A DNA stretch of 64,000 nucleotides from Flavobacteriaceae bacterium MAR_2009_75 (GTDB taxonomy: Bacteria; Bacteroidota; Bacteroidia; Flavobacteriales; Flavobacteriaceae): assembly GCA_002813285.1 (NCBI GenBank), contig PHTZ01000001.1, positions 310,001 to 374,000 on the forward strand, given 5' to 3'. Below, in pieces: positions 34,281 through 41,988 of the stretch. The notes beneath the pieces are model-generated. The model had not been told where the DNA came from. It searched no databases and saw only the letters and a list, made by a program, of their open reading frames with translations. Each line of letters starts with the position of its first letter. The stretch's first letter is position 1. The position numbers were made by a program, and so were the translations under genes.

Positions 34281-37136
34281 TTACTTACTCAAGTACATTT
34301 TTCTACGTCCGTAAAGGTCATAGAACTGGTCATCTTTTAAGCTATCGATAAACAAAATACTCTCACCCGTACTCTTCATCTCAGGGCCAAGATTCTTGTT
34401 CACATTCGGAAACTTGTTGAAAGAGAAAACCGGTTGTTTGATAGCAAAACCTTCTAACTGTGGATTAAAGTTAAAGTCTTTAACCTTTTTAGCACCCAAC
34501 ATCACTTTAGTGGCATAGTTCACATAAGGTTCTTTGTATGCTTTTGCGATGAACGGTACCGTTCTAGATGCTCTCGGGTTTGCCTCAATGATGTACACTT
34601 TATCATCCTTGATTGCAAACTGAATATTGATTAAACCGACCGTGTTCAATGCCAAAGCAATTTTCTTGGTGTGGTCTTTAATCTGTTGCATCACGAACTC
34701 ACCAAGGTTGAATGGTGGCAAAGTGGCATTAGAATCTCCGGAGTGAATACCACAAGGTTCGATATGCTCCATAATACCTATTATATACACATCTTCACCA
34801 TCACAAATCGCATCCGCTTCGGCTTCAATGGCCCCGTCTAGATAATGATCTAAAAGCAATTTGTTATTAGGTATTTTCCGCAATAAGTCAACAACATGAG
34901 CCTCAAGTTCTTCTTTATTGATAACGATTTTCATGCCTTGACCTCCCAATACATACGACGGTCTCACCAATAACGGAAAATTAAGTTCGTTTGATAACTG
35001 CAAAGCCTCGTCGGCCGTTTCAGCCACCCCGAACTGCGGGTAAGGAATACCGTTTTCTTTCAATAGATCTGAGAAACTACCGCGGTCTTCAGCTAAATCA
35101 AGTGACTCGAAGCTTGTGCCAATAATTTTAATTCCGTATTTCGAAAGTTTTTCCGCAAGTTTCAAAGCTGTTTGTCCCCCCAACTGTACAATAACACCTT
35201 CCGGGTTTTCGTGACGAATGATATCATAGATATGCTCCCAGAATACCGGTTCAAAATAAAGTTTGTCCGCTGTATCAAAATCCGTGGAAACAGTTTCTGG
35301 GTTACAGTTGATCATAATGGTCTCATAACCGCATTCGGCAGCAGCAAGAACCCCGTGTACACAACAATAATCGAATTCGATACCTTGACCGATACGGTTG
35401 GGCCCAGAACCTAGCACTACAATTTTCTTTTTGTCGCTGACCACACTATCGTTCTCGACATACCTCGTACCATCAGGTTTTTCAATTTCTTCTTCGAAAC
35501 TAGAATAGTAATAAGGGGTCATCGCCTTAAATTCGGCTGCACAGGTATCTACTAACTTATAGACCCTATTGATATTCATTTCTTGAGTACGCTTTTTATG
35601 TACTTCGCTCTCGTAACAATCTAGCATATGGGCAATTTGACGATCGGCAAAACCTTTTTGTTTGGCCTCGAGCATCAAATCTTTTGTCAATGTTGCTATA
35701 GTATATGTAGAAATCTCTTTCTCAAGCAAATGAAGTTCTTCGTACTGTTTTAAGAACCACATATCAATTTTTGTAATATCGTGTATTCTGCTCAACGGAA
35801 TACCCAATTGAATGGCATCGTAAATTACAAAAACCCGATCCCAACTTGGTATGGTCAGTTTCTGAATAATTTGATCATAATCTTTATACCCTTTTCCATC
35901 GGCTCCTAAACCATTTCTCTTAATTTCTAAGGATTGGGTCGCCTTATGTAGAGCTTCCTGAAATGAACGGCCAATGCCCATCACCTCACCTACCGACTTC
36001 ATCTGCAGACCTAAAGTTCGATCGGAACCTTCGAATTTATCAAAGTTCCATCGTGGAATTTTAACGATAACATAGTCTAGAGTAGGTTCGAACAAGGCCG
36101 AAGTAGACTTGGTTATTTGATTATCAAGCTCATCTAAATGGTAACCGATAGCCAATTTTGAAGCTATTTTGGCAATAGGATAACCAGTGGCTTTTGAGGC
36201 CAAAGCAGATGATCGTGATACCCTTGGGTTAATTTCAATAGCTATAATATCTTCTTTGTCATCTGGGCTAACCGCAAATTGAACGTTACATCCACCGGCG
36301 AAATCTCCGATACTACGCATCATATGAATTGCCATATCACGCATTTCCTGGTAGGTTCTATCAGAAAGAGTCATTGCAGGTGCCACGGTGATGGAGTCTC
36401 CGGTATGAATACCCATAGGGTCCATATTTTCAATGGCACAGATAATCACAACATTATCATTCTTATCACGAAGTAATTCCAGTTCATATTCTTTCCAGCC
36501 CATCAAGGCCTTATCGATCATTACTTCATGTATCGGTGAAATTTCTAAGCCTCGGCTCAGCAATTCATCAAAGTCTTCCGGTTTGTATACGATTGAAGCC
36601 CCTGCCCCACCTAATGTATATGAGGCCCTAATCACCAAAGGAAAGCCGAATTCTTGAGCGATTTCCTTCCCCTTCAAAAATGAGGTAGCTGTAGCTTGGG
36701 GCGCCATACCTATACCTATCTTCAACATCAATTCACGAAACTTCTCTCTATCTTCTGTGATGTTGATCGCATTGATATCTACTCCAATAATTTCCACCTC
36801 AAAATCTTCCCAAATACCTTTTTCATCGGCTTCAATACAAAGATTTAGAGCGGTTTGACCTCCCATGGTCGGTAGCACGGCATCAATTTGCGGATGCTCC
36901 TTTAAGATTTCTACAATCGATTTAGTGGTCAACGGTTTTAAGTAAACATGATCGGCCATAGTTGGATCGGTCATAATCGTGGCCGGATTACTATTGATCA
37001 AAATGGTCTCTATACCATCTTCTCTTAAACTTCTCAGGGCTTGGGATCCTGAATAATCAAATTCGCAGGCCTGACCTATAATTATGGGGCCTGAACCTAT
37101 TATCAATATCGATTTTAAGTCTTCTCTTTTGGGCAT
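34281..37136 (-). CDS. carB: Carbamoyl-phosphate synthase large subunit, without allosteric domain
   Basis: 951 residues. Two ATP-grasp halves are visible (N-half ILIIGSGPIIIGQACEFDYSGSQALRSLREDG; C-half KIVVLGSGPNRIGQGIEFDYCCVHG), with IEINPRVSRSSALASKATGYPIA and IEANPRASRTVPFIAKAY marking each ATP-grasp core. It makes carbamoyl phosphate from glutamine-derived ammonia, bicarbonate and 2 ATP for arginine and pyrimidine synthesis. The protein ends soon after MKSTGESILFIDSLKDDQFYDLYGRRKMYLSK, so the C-terminal MGS-like allosteric domain of the roughly 1070-residue enzyme (UMP/ornithine/IMP control) is missing. No carA in the window. Confidence 0.96.
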   Translation of the reverse strand: MPKREDLKSILIIGSGPIIIGQACEFDYSGSQALRSLREDGIETILINSNPATIMTDPTMADHVYLKPLTTKSIVEILKEHPQIDAVLPTMGGQTALNLCIEADEKGIWEDFEVEIIGVDINAINITEDREKFRELMLKIGIGMAPQATATSFLKGKEIAQEFGFPLVIRASYTLGGAGASIVYKPEDFDELLSRGLEISPIHEVMIDKALMGWKEYELELLRDKNDNVVIICAIENMDPMGIHTGDSITVAPAMTLSDRTYQEMRDMAIHMMRSIGDFAGGCNVQFAVSPDDKEDIIAIEINPRVSRSSALASKATGYPIAKIASKLAIGYHLDELDNQITKSTSALFEPTLDYVIVKIPRWNFDKFEGSDRTLGLQMKSVGEVMGIGRSFQEALHKATQSLEIKRNGLGADGKGYKDYDQIIQKLTIPSWDRVFVIYDAIQLGIPLSRIHDITKIDMWFLKQYEELHLLEKEISTYTIATLTKDLMLEAKQKGFADRQIAHMLDCYESEVHKKRTQEMNINRVYKLVDTCAAEFKAMTPYYYSSFEEEIEKPDGTRYVENDSVVSDKKKIVVLGSGPNRIGQGIEFDYCCVHGVLAAAECGYETIMINCNPETVSTDFDTADKLYFEPVFWEHIYDIIRHENPEGVIVQLGGQTALKLAEKLSKYGIKIIGTSFESLDLAEDRGSFSDLLKENGIPYPQFGVAETADEALQLSNELNFPLLVRPSYVLGGQGMKIVINKEELEAHVVDLLRKIPNNKLLLDHYLDGAIEAEADAICDGEDVYIIGIMEHIEPCGIHSGDSNATLPPFNLGEFVMQQIKDHTKKIALALNTVGLINIQFAIKDDKVYIIEANPRASRTVPFIAKAYKEPYVNYATKVMLGAKKVKDFNFNPQLEGFAIKQPVFSFNKFPNVNKNLGPEMKSTGESILFIDSLKDDQFYDLYGRRKMYLSK

Positions 37137-37197
37137 TTTTAGTGTTCTTTTATTCTTGGGAAATGAGTGATAAGATACTGGATTATCTCTTAATAGG

Positions 37198-37233
37198 CCA
37201 AAAAAAAGGTGCTACTTTTAAAAAGTAACACCT
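37198..37233 (-). terminator. Terminator of rpmH
   Basis: Hairpin of AGGTGCTACTTTT with AAAAGTAACACCT (37207-37233, one mismatch) followed on the minus strand by a run of eight or more U; 25 bp after the rpmH stop. Confidence 0.75.
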
Positions 37234-37258
37234 ATATTTTTTATAAAAAATAGAATCA

Positions 37259-37426
37259 TTATTTCTTATGTCTCGGCTCAGAGGATACAGATAGTTTTTT
37301 TCTTCCTTTAGCTCTTCTTCGAGCTAAAACTTTTCTACCGTTTACAGAGGCCATACGCTCTCTAAAACCGTGTTTGTTTCTCCTTTTGCGCTTCGATGGC
37401 TGATATGTTCTTTTCTGTCCGGGCAT
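37259..37426 (-). CDS. rpmH: 50S ribosomal protein L34
   Basis: 55 residues, [25 protein letters not shown] and then a Lys/Arg-rich tail. The L34 signature [21 protein letters not shown] is unmistakable. A longer frame opens at 37537 but it would run through the promoter below, so ATG 37426 is the true start. L34 is part of the large ribosomal subunit. The slightly extended tail ([12 protein letters not shown]) is usual in flavobacteria. Single gene with its own promoter and terminator. Confidence 0.97.
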   Translation of the reverse strand: MPGQKRTYQPSKRKRRNKHGFRERMASVNGRKVLARRRAKGRKKLSVSSEPRHKK

Positions 37427-37482
37427 TGTATTATCCTTTTCTTGATTGTAAAAAATGCGAAACCATTCGCAAAATCTGGGCG

Positions 37483-37513
37483 CAAATATACAAAGACTTT
37501 TTGCTTTGGCAAA
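37483..37513 (-). promoter_or_regulatory. Consensus Bacteroidota promoter of rpmH
   Basis: On the minus strand TTTG (37513-37510), 19 bases, TATATTTG (37490-37483): an exact match to TTTG-N19-TAnnTTTG, 57 bp upstream of the L34 ATG. It fixes the L34 start and provides the reference for promoter calls elsewhere in the window. Confidence 0.85.
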
Positions 37514-37608
37514 CACATTTAAAAAAATATTTTTCAAGAATGCCTGCCGCCCAGAAACTGGTTTTTATTACATTTGCCGAAATGTGATTTTAGTAACAAA
37601 ATCGACCT

Positions 37609-38508
37609 ATGAGACACTTTTTCAGCCTCTTATTGCTTACCCTTACTGCAACTTTTTCGTTTGGGCAAACGGTTTTGGAGTACAATTTAAAAAAAGATGC
37701 CGTATTTACGGTTAAACAAGTAGCCAAACAAACTATCATTCAAGATTTGGATGGGGCTACACATGAGCTAACCAATCTTATCGATGGGGTTCTTGAATTC
37801 AAGGTACTTGGTAAGCGTGACAGCATTTATGATATCGCTTTGACTTTTAAAGATTTAAATCTAATGATGACCTCTAGCATTCAAGGAGAGCTTATGAACG
37901 TTAAGGCCAATGAAGTAGATGAGACCGATATGCAATCCCAAATTTTCAATAGCTTATTGAACAAGCCGGTGAATATAATCTTGGCCAAGAACGGAGATAT
38001 ATTGGAGGTTAAAGGTGGAGACAGTTTAGTCTCTCAAATGGCCGAAGCTTCGGGTCTTGAAGATGAATTTTCTCTCAATATGATGAAAAAATCTTTAGAA
38101 AAGGAATTCGGTTCAGAAGCACTTTCAAACAGCTACAAGCAAATGACGTTTTTCTACCCGAAAAACAAAGTTAAAATCGGTGCCCATTGGAAAAACGAGT
38201 ATAGCGGAAAATTACAGGCGAAAAATATTTGGACATTAGACAGCCTATCTAAGGAGAGTGCTAACATTAGTGGTGTTGCAGATGTCGTAATGGATGTCAC
38301 AGAATTGGCCACTACAATGAAATTGACCGGTTCACAAAAAACAGCGATTACCACAGATATCGATACTGGGTTCATTACCAAAATGATCGTCGAAGGAATT
38401 TCAAAAGGAGCATCGACAATGGCTCAAATGGGTGATCAAGAAATACCGACTACCATTGAATCTACCATTACCTACGAATTAATTGCCCCAGAAGTACAAA
38501 CTAATTAA
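37609..38508 (+). CDS. Exported protein of unknown function (DUF6263-like)
   Basis: 299 residues with a clean Sec signal (HFFSLLLLTLTATFSFGQT). The body is beta-rich: YNLKKDAVFTVKQVAKQTIIQDLDG, VLEFKVLGKRDSIYDIALTFKDLNL, FYPKNKVKIGAHWKNEYSGK, DIDTGFITKMIVEG. The length and organisation resemble a family of periplasmic Bacteroidota proteins listed as DUF6263; I cannot confirm the match. No catalytic motif, no lipid anchor. It is followed after 9 bp by a membrane TPR-like gene that is likely cotranscribed. Confidence 0.72.
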   Translation: MRHFFSLLLLTLTATFSFGQTVLEYNLKKDAVFTVKQVAKQTIIQDLDGATHELTNLIDGVLEFKVLGKRDSIYDIALTFKDLNLMMTSSIQGELMNVKANEVDETDMQSQIFNSLLNKPVNIILAKNGDILEVKGGDSLVSQMAEASGLEDEFSLNMMKKSLEKEFGSEALSNSYKQMTFFYPKNKVKIGAHWKNEYSGKLQAKNIWTLDSLSKESANISGVADVVMDVTELATTMKLTGSQKTAITTDIDTGFITKMIVEGISKGASTMAQMGDQEIPTTIESTITYELIAPEVQTN

Positions 38509-38517
38509 TATTTCAGA

Positions 38518-39033
38518 ATGTTTCATAAGAATATAAAACTTGTTTTAGCAGGCCTCATTATTGCATATGCCGTATACCAATTTGTAGAAGGTAACATCGG
38601 TAACGGAATCTTTCTAATTCTTTTCTCGCTGATTTTCATTTTTCTCTATTTTAGAAATGAAATTCTATTGTTGGCATTCTTGCGTATGCGTAAACAAGAT
38701 TTAGAAGGAACTCAAAAATGGCTTGATAAGATTAAAAATCCTGAAGCTGCTTTGATAACGAAGCAAGAAGGGTATTATAATTATCTGCACGGAATCATAC
38801 ATTCTCAAAAGAACCTGACCCAAGCAGAAAAATATTTTAGAAAAGCGCTAAAATTAGGTCTTAATATGGATTATGATGTGGCCATGGCAAAATTGAGTCT
38901 TGCCGGTATAGCCATGCAAAAAAGACGCAAACGAGAAGCTACAACGCTTCTTAAGGAAGCCAAGAAATTGGACAAGAACAATATGCTGGGCGAGCAGATT
39001 AAAATGATGCAGCAACAGATGAAAAAAATATAG
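38518..39033 (+). CDS. Membrane protein with TPR-like C-terminal repeats
   Basis: 171 residues: two N-terminal membrane helices (LVLAGLIIAYAVYQFVEG; IFLILFSLIFIFLYF) and a cytosolic part with two TPR-like helical pairs (KNLTQAEKYFRKALKLGL; SLAGIAMQKRRKREATTLLKEAKKLD). The first helix pair resembles the DUF2892-type membrane hairpin. No catalytic residues are seen; the TPR may bind a partner. It is 9 bp after the previous gene and ends at a strong bidirectional terminator. Confidence 0.78.
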   Translation: MFHKNIKLVLAGLIIAYAVYQFVEGNIGNGIFLILFSLIFIFLYFRNEILLLAFLRMRKQDLEGTQKWLDKIKNPEAALITKQEGYYNYLHGIIHSQKNLTQAEKYFRKALKLGLNMDYDVAMAKLSLAGIAMQKRRKREATTLLKEAKKLDKNNMLGEQIKMMQQQMKKI

Positions 39034-39050
39034 CTTTGCCACAGGTATAA

Positions 39051-39085
39051 AAAAAATCCCGAACTGTCTCAGTTCGGGATTTTTT
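39051..39085. terminator. Bidirectional terminator
   Basis: Stem AAAAAATCCCGAACTG / CAGTTCGGGATTTTTT with loop TCT; 17 bp after the + strand stop and 5 bp from the convergent minus-strand stop. Confidence 0.92.
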
Positions 39086-39089
39086 ATCT

Positions 39090-39545
39090 CTAACTCTTTC
39101 TGAGTTTAAGTTCAAGTTTTCTGAGTTTCTCTTTGTCTTTAATCACTTTCAACTTTTCCTTTTCAATCTTATTCTTGATTTTATCAATATCGTTAGGTGA
39201 TAGTTTTCCTTTGATTTTATCAAGCTCCATATCTTCTTTTAGGTCATTGACTTTGCGTTCACGCTTGGCAATATCCTTTTTCTTATCGATAATGTCATCT
39301 TTTAAATCTTCTCTCTTTTTAGCTGCCTTTTCCAGCTTCTTTCTAGCCTTTTCTGCCTTCTTTGCTTCCTTTTCCGCTTTTTTGGCTTCCTTCTCCGCCT
39401 TATCAATTTCAGCTTGAAGCGTCTTAGCTTGTTCTTCTGCCTGCTCGATCTGTAAAATAGAATCATTCTTCACCTCTTCTTGGGCAGATGAAAAGCTAAC
39501 AACTCCGAGTAATAATGAAAAAATGGTAAGTGAACGTAAGTTCAT
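39090..39545 (-). CDS. Exported coiled-coil protein, Lys/Glu-rich
   Basis: 151 residues with a Sec signal (SLTIFSLLLGVVSFSSAQ). The mature part is one long charged coiled coil with repeats of the type KAEKEAKKAEK and then KERKVNDL-like heptads. Low-complexity proteins like this are frequent in Bacteroidota; they may be periplasmic spacers or bind other envelope proteins. No domain. The repetitive sequence also makes a long frame on the opposite strand, which is not a gene. Divergent from mnmE. Confidence 0.75.
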   Translation of the reverse strand: MNLRSLTIFSLLLGVVSFSSAQEEVKNDSILQIEQAEEQAKTLQAEIDKAEKEAKKAEKEAKKAEKARKKLEKAAKKREDLKDDIIDKKKDIAKRERKVNDLKEDMELDKIKGKLSPNDIDKIKNKIEKEKLKVIKDKEKLRKLELKLRKS

Positions 39546-39665
39546 ATAATTGTAGTTTAATGTTTAATTTAGAAACGAAGGTAGATATTAAATACTATTA
39601 CCATTATCCACTTTAACTATAATTTTAACGCAAACCAATAAGCTGGGCATCTATTGGTTTTTATC

Positions 39666-39673
39666 TATTTTTG
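39666..39673 (+). promoter_or_regulatory. -7 promoter box of mnmE
   Basis: TATTTTTG matches TAnnTTTG, 14 bases before the ATG at 39688, which means a very short leader. No good -33 box at 19 bases. Confidence 0.45.
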
Positions 39674-39687
39674 CCGAAAGTTCAAGA

Positions 39688-41100
39688 ATGATTTCAAATG
39701 ATACCATAATCGCCTTAGCCACACCTTCAGGTGCCGGTGCAATCGCCGTAATTAGAGTTTCCGGATTGGCTGCTATTCAATTGGTAGCACCACTTTTTAA
39801 ATCTGCTTTCGGTAAAAATTTGAACTATCAGCCCACTCACAGCATTCGGTTAGGGCACATTATTGATGGCGGGAAGATTTTAGATGAAGTATTAGTGTCC
39901 GTTTTTAAAGGTCCGAATTCGTACACTGGTGAAGATGTAGTTGAAATTTCTTGTCATGGTTCTCCCTATATTCAACAGCAAATTATTCAGCTTTTTCTTA
40001 GAAATGGCTGCCGAACGGCCGAACCTGGAGAATTTACCCTTCGAGCTTTTCTGAATGGGAAGATGGACCTAAGCCAAGCGGAAGCTGTTGCCGATTTAAT
40101 TTCTAGTGATAATGCCGCCTCGCATGAAATAGCAATACAGCAGATGCGCGGAGGGTTTAGTAATGAGATAAAAGAACTACGAACCGAACTCTTGAACTTT
40201 GCTTCGTTGATTGAATTGGAACTTGATTTTTCGGAAGAAGACGTTGAGTTTGCCGACCGAACTCAATTTAAAGAATTGCTAGTAAGAATCAGGGAAGTTC
40301 TGAGACGTCTTATCGATTCATTTGCCGTTGGTAATGTGATAAAAAACGGAATTCCCGTTGCCATCGTAGGTGAGCCCAACGTGGGAAAATCTACTCTTTT
40401 GAATGCCCTCTTAAACGAGGAAAGAGCTTTGGTATCGGATATTGCCGGAACCACGAGAGACACCATAGAAGATGAAATTGCCATTGGTGGTATCGGATTT
40501 CGATTCATAGACACGGCAGGCATACGTGAAACCGAAGATGTCGTTGAAGGTATGGGCATTCAACGAACCTATGAGAAAATCGAAAAATCACAGGTTACCC
40601 TTTATTTAATAGACTCTTTGGCCGTTCTTCAATCTAAAGAACGTAGTGAGGCCTTATTGCAATCATTAGAAAAGGTTAAAATTATGTACCCTCATAAACC
40701 GGTAGTGGTGATAGCAAATAAAATAGATCGTTTAGAGATTGATCAAAAACTTACTTTAACCAATTTTCTTGAGGAAATCGAAGATATTACCATTCAAATA
40801 CTTTCTGGCAAAACAAAAGAAGGTGTCGAAGAACTTAAGGAAGTTCTTCTCAGTTTTGTGAATACGGGCGCTTTGCGCAACAATGAAACTATTGTGACTA
40901 ATACCCGACACTATAGTTCTTTAGTTAGGGCTCTTGAAGAAATTGAAAAAATTCAGTTGGGTATGGACGAAAACTTGCCTAGCGACTTGCTGTCAATTGA
41001 TGTTCGTGAAGCGCTATACCATTTGGGAGAAATCACTGGGCAAGTGACAAATGATGAGTTATTGGGGAACATTTTTGCCAATTTTTGTATCGGCAAATAG
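39688..41100 (+). CDS. mnmE: tRNA uridine-5-carboxymethylaminomethyl modification GTPase MnmE
   Basis: 470 residues. N-terminal formyl-THF-binding domain (TIIALATPSGAGAIAVIRVSG), helical domain, and an inserted G domain: G1 GEPNVGKSTLLN, G2 TTRDTIED, G3 DTAGIRETED, G4 NKID. It ends in FANFCIGK, with the C-terminal Cys of the CIGK motif intact. With MnmG it makes the cmnm5 group at tRNA wobble U34. The final 15 bases (41086-41100) are the kind of sequence used as attB by integrative elements such as SGI1 in Gammaproteobacteria, and a near copy is found at 43648. Confidence 0.97.
   Translation: MISNDTIIALATPSGAGAIAVIRVSGLAAIQLVAPLFKSAFGKNLNYQPTHSIRLGHIIDGGKILDEVLVSVFKGPNSYTGEDVVEISCHGSPYIQQQIIQLFLRNGCRTAEPGEFTLRAFLNGKMDLSQAEAVADLISSDNAASHEIAIQQMRGGFSNEIKELRTELLNFASLIELELDFSEEDVEFADRTQFKELLVRIREVLRRLIDSFAVGNVIKNGIPVAIVGEPNVGKSTLLNALLNEERALVSDIAGTTRDTIEDEIAIGGIGFRFIDTAGIRETEDVVEGMGIQRTYEKIEKSQVTLYLIDSLAVLQSKERSEALLQSLEKVKIMYPHKPVVVIANKIDRLEIDQKLTLTNFLEEIEDITIQILSGKTKEGVEELKEVLLSFVNTGALRNNETIVTNTRHYSSLVRALEEIEKIQLGMDENLPSDLLSIDVREALYHLGEITGQVTNDELLGNIFANFCIGK
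41086..41100 (+). repeat. Candidate attL: 3' end of mnmE
   Basis: TGTATCGGCAAATAG, encoding CIGK-stop. It matches the copy at 43648-43662 in 12 of 15 positions, in the same orientation. All three differences are at third codon positions or the last stop base, so both copies encode CIGK-stop. Confidence 0.5.
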
Positions 41101-41309
41101 ATTTGCCTTTGGGTCACGTTTTACTTCTTTTGTTTGATATTTTGTGTTTGTTTGGTGGATAAAATAATCTTTAGTCAATACTTAACTATGCACCCTTTAT
41201 CGAACTTTACCCTAAACTATCGTTCTGAATAGTTAATTTCTCTAGTTAAGACCGGCATCTAACATGCGAGGAGGTCATATTTAAAATCCGCTTTTTATGA
41301 AAAGTCTAT

Positions 41310-41327
41310 AGTGCACTATAAGGCACT
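41310..41327. promoter_or_regulatory. Operator-like site 1 (AGTGC-N8-GCACT)
   Basis: Perfect inverted repeat AGTGC / GCACT with an 8-base spacer; the flanking T and A extend it to TAGTGC-N8-GCACTA. E. coli HipB operators have the same 5-8-5 layout (TATCC-N8-GGATA). Confidence 0.7.
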
Positions 41328-41370
41328 ATTTTGTATTTTCAAACTAACATCTTACATAAAATAACCAATT

Positions 41371-41388
41371 AGTGCATTAAAACGCACT
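41371..41388. promoter_or_regulatory. Operator-like site 2 (AGTGC-N8-GCACT)
   Basis: Perfect AGTGC / GCACT inverted repeat, 8-base spacer, centre 61 bp from the centre of site 1, just upstream of the candidate -7 box. Confidence 0.7.
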
Positions 41389-41432
41389 TTTTGTGTGTTT
41401 ATTGATGATAAATACTTATTTTTACAGTCAAA

Positions 41433-41450
41433 AGAGCCATATAATGCACT
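41433..41450. promoter_or_regulatory. Operator-like site 3 (AGAGC-N8-GCACT), over the hipB start codon
   Basis: One mismatch in the left arm (AGAGC), perfect right arm, same 8-base spacer; centre 62 bp from site 2. It covers the hipB ATG at 41444, so binding would also block early transcription. Confidence 0.6.
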
Positions 41451-41662
41451 TTAAAAGCCTAATACAGAGTATTAAAGAACGGAGAGAAATGCTTCAGGTT
41501 ACCCAAGAAATGTTAGCAGACCTTTCTGGTGTTGGCCTGCGTACCCTTAAACAGTTTGAAAGTGGTAGAGGCAATCCTACTGCAGAAACCTTAAATAAAC
41601 TAGGGAGTGCCTTGGGTATGGAGCTTACTTTTAAAATTATAAAAACAGAAACTAGCGAATGA
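41444..41662 (+). CDS. hipB: HipB-like HTH antitoxin / repressor
   Basis: 72 residues from ATG 41444; a longer frame opens at 41393 but the extra residues are not HTH-like and would cover operator 3. It is an XRE-type HTH_3: IQSIKERREMLQVTQEMLADLSGVGLRTLKQFESGRGNPTAETLNKLGSALGMELTF, typical of HipB in length and shape. HipB proteins bind operators upstream of their own operon and block the kinase. The next gene overlaps by 4 bp (ATGA), and three operator-like sites lie upstream. Confidence 0.9.
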   Translation: MHFKSLIQSIKERREMLQVTQEMLADLSGVGLRTLKQFESGRGNPTAETLNKLGSALGMELTFKIIKTETSE

Positions 41663-41988
41663 GACAGGCCGAAGTTTTTTATAAAAAAGCCGCTGCAGGT
41701 TTGTTAACGCAACTAGGTGATGGCAGCTTTATCTTCCGTTACCATGACCAATGGTTTGAATCGAAGAACACCCCAGCAATTAGTCTTACACTGCCTAAAG
41801 GTAAACAAGAATATCACTCAGAATATCTATTCCCTTTTTATTACAACATGCTACCTGAGGGTTCGAACAAACAAAATATTTGTTTTGAGTTACGCATAGA
41901 CCCGAAAGACAATTTTGGTCTATTACTGACTACAGCAAAATATGATACCATTGGGGCTATTCAGGTTAAAGAAATAAAAACACTATGA
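41659..41988 (+). CDS. hipS: HipS-like protein (HipA N-terminal subdomain 1 as a separate gene)
   Basis: 109 residues matching only the first part of HipA: VFYKKAAAGLLTQLGDGSFIFRYHDQWF, PAISLTLPKGKQEYHSEYLFPFYYNMLPEGSNK and FGLLLTTAKYDTIGAIQVKE. It has none of the kinase residues. In the three-gene HipBST systems of E. coli O127 this small protein, HipS, neutralises the kinase HipT. The gene overlaps both neighbours by 4 bp (ATGA), so translation of all three is coupled. A split HipA by simple frameshift is unlikely, because each junction is a clean ATGA overlap. Confidence 0.85.
   Translation: MRQAEVFYKKAAAGLLTQLGDGSFIFRYHDQWFESKNTPAISLTLPKGKQEYHSEYLFPFYYNMLPEGSNKQNICFELRIDPKDNFGLLLTTAKYDTIGAIQVKEIKTL

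Larger units (their letters stand above)
41101..41443 (+). promoter_or_regulatory. Regulatory region of the hipBST-like operon
   Basis: This 343-bp gap has no gene. It holds three operator-like sites with the pattern AGTGC-N8-GCACT (listed separately), the last one reaching over the hipB start codon. A candidate -7 box TATTTTTA lies at 41417-41424, between sites 2 and 3; no convincing -33 box is seen. Bases 41101-41305 show nothing I can interpret. Confidence 0.6.

Noticed and set aside
37427-37537. N-terminal extension of L34 by 37 residues
   Set aside because: It would run through the TTTG-N19-TATATTTG promoter, and L34 starts at [12 protein letters not shown].
37455-37715. + strand frame of 86 codons across the rpmH promoter
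   Set aside because: It overlaps the consensus promoter of rpmH and the signal peptide region of the next gene in another frame; no homology features.
39133-39417. + strand frame of 94 codons (Ser/Leu/Phe-rich)
   Set aside because: Mirror of the Lys/Glu coiled-coil gene on the minus strand; typical shadow of low-complexity sequence.
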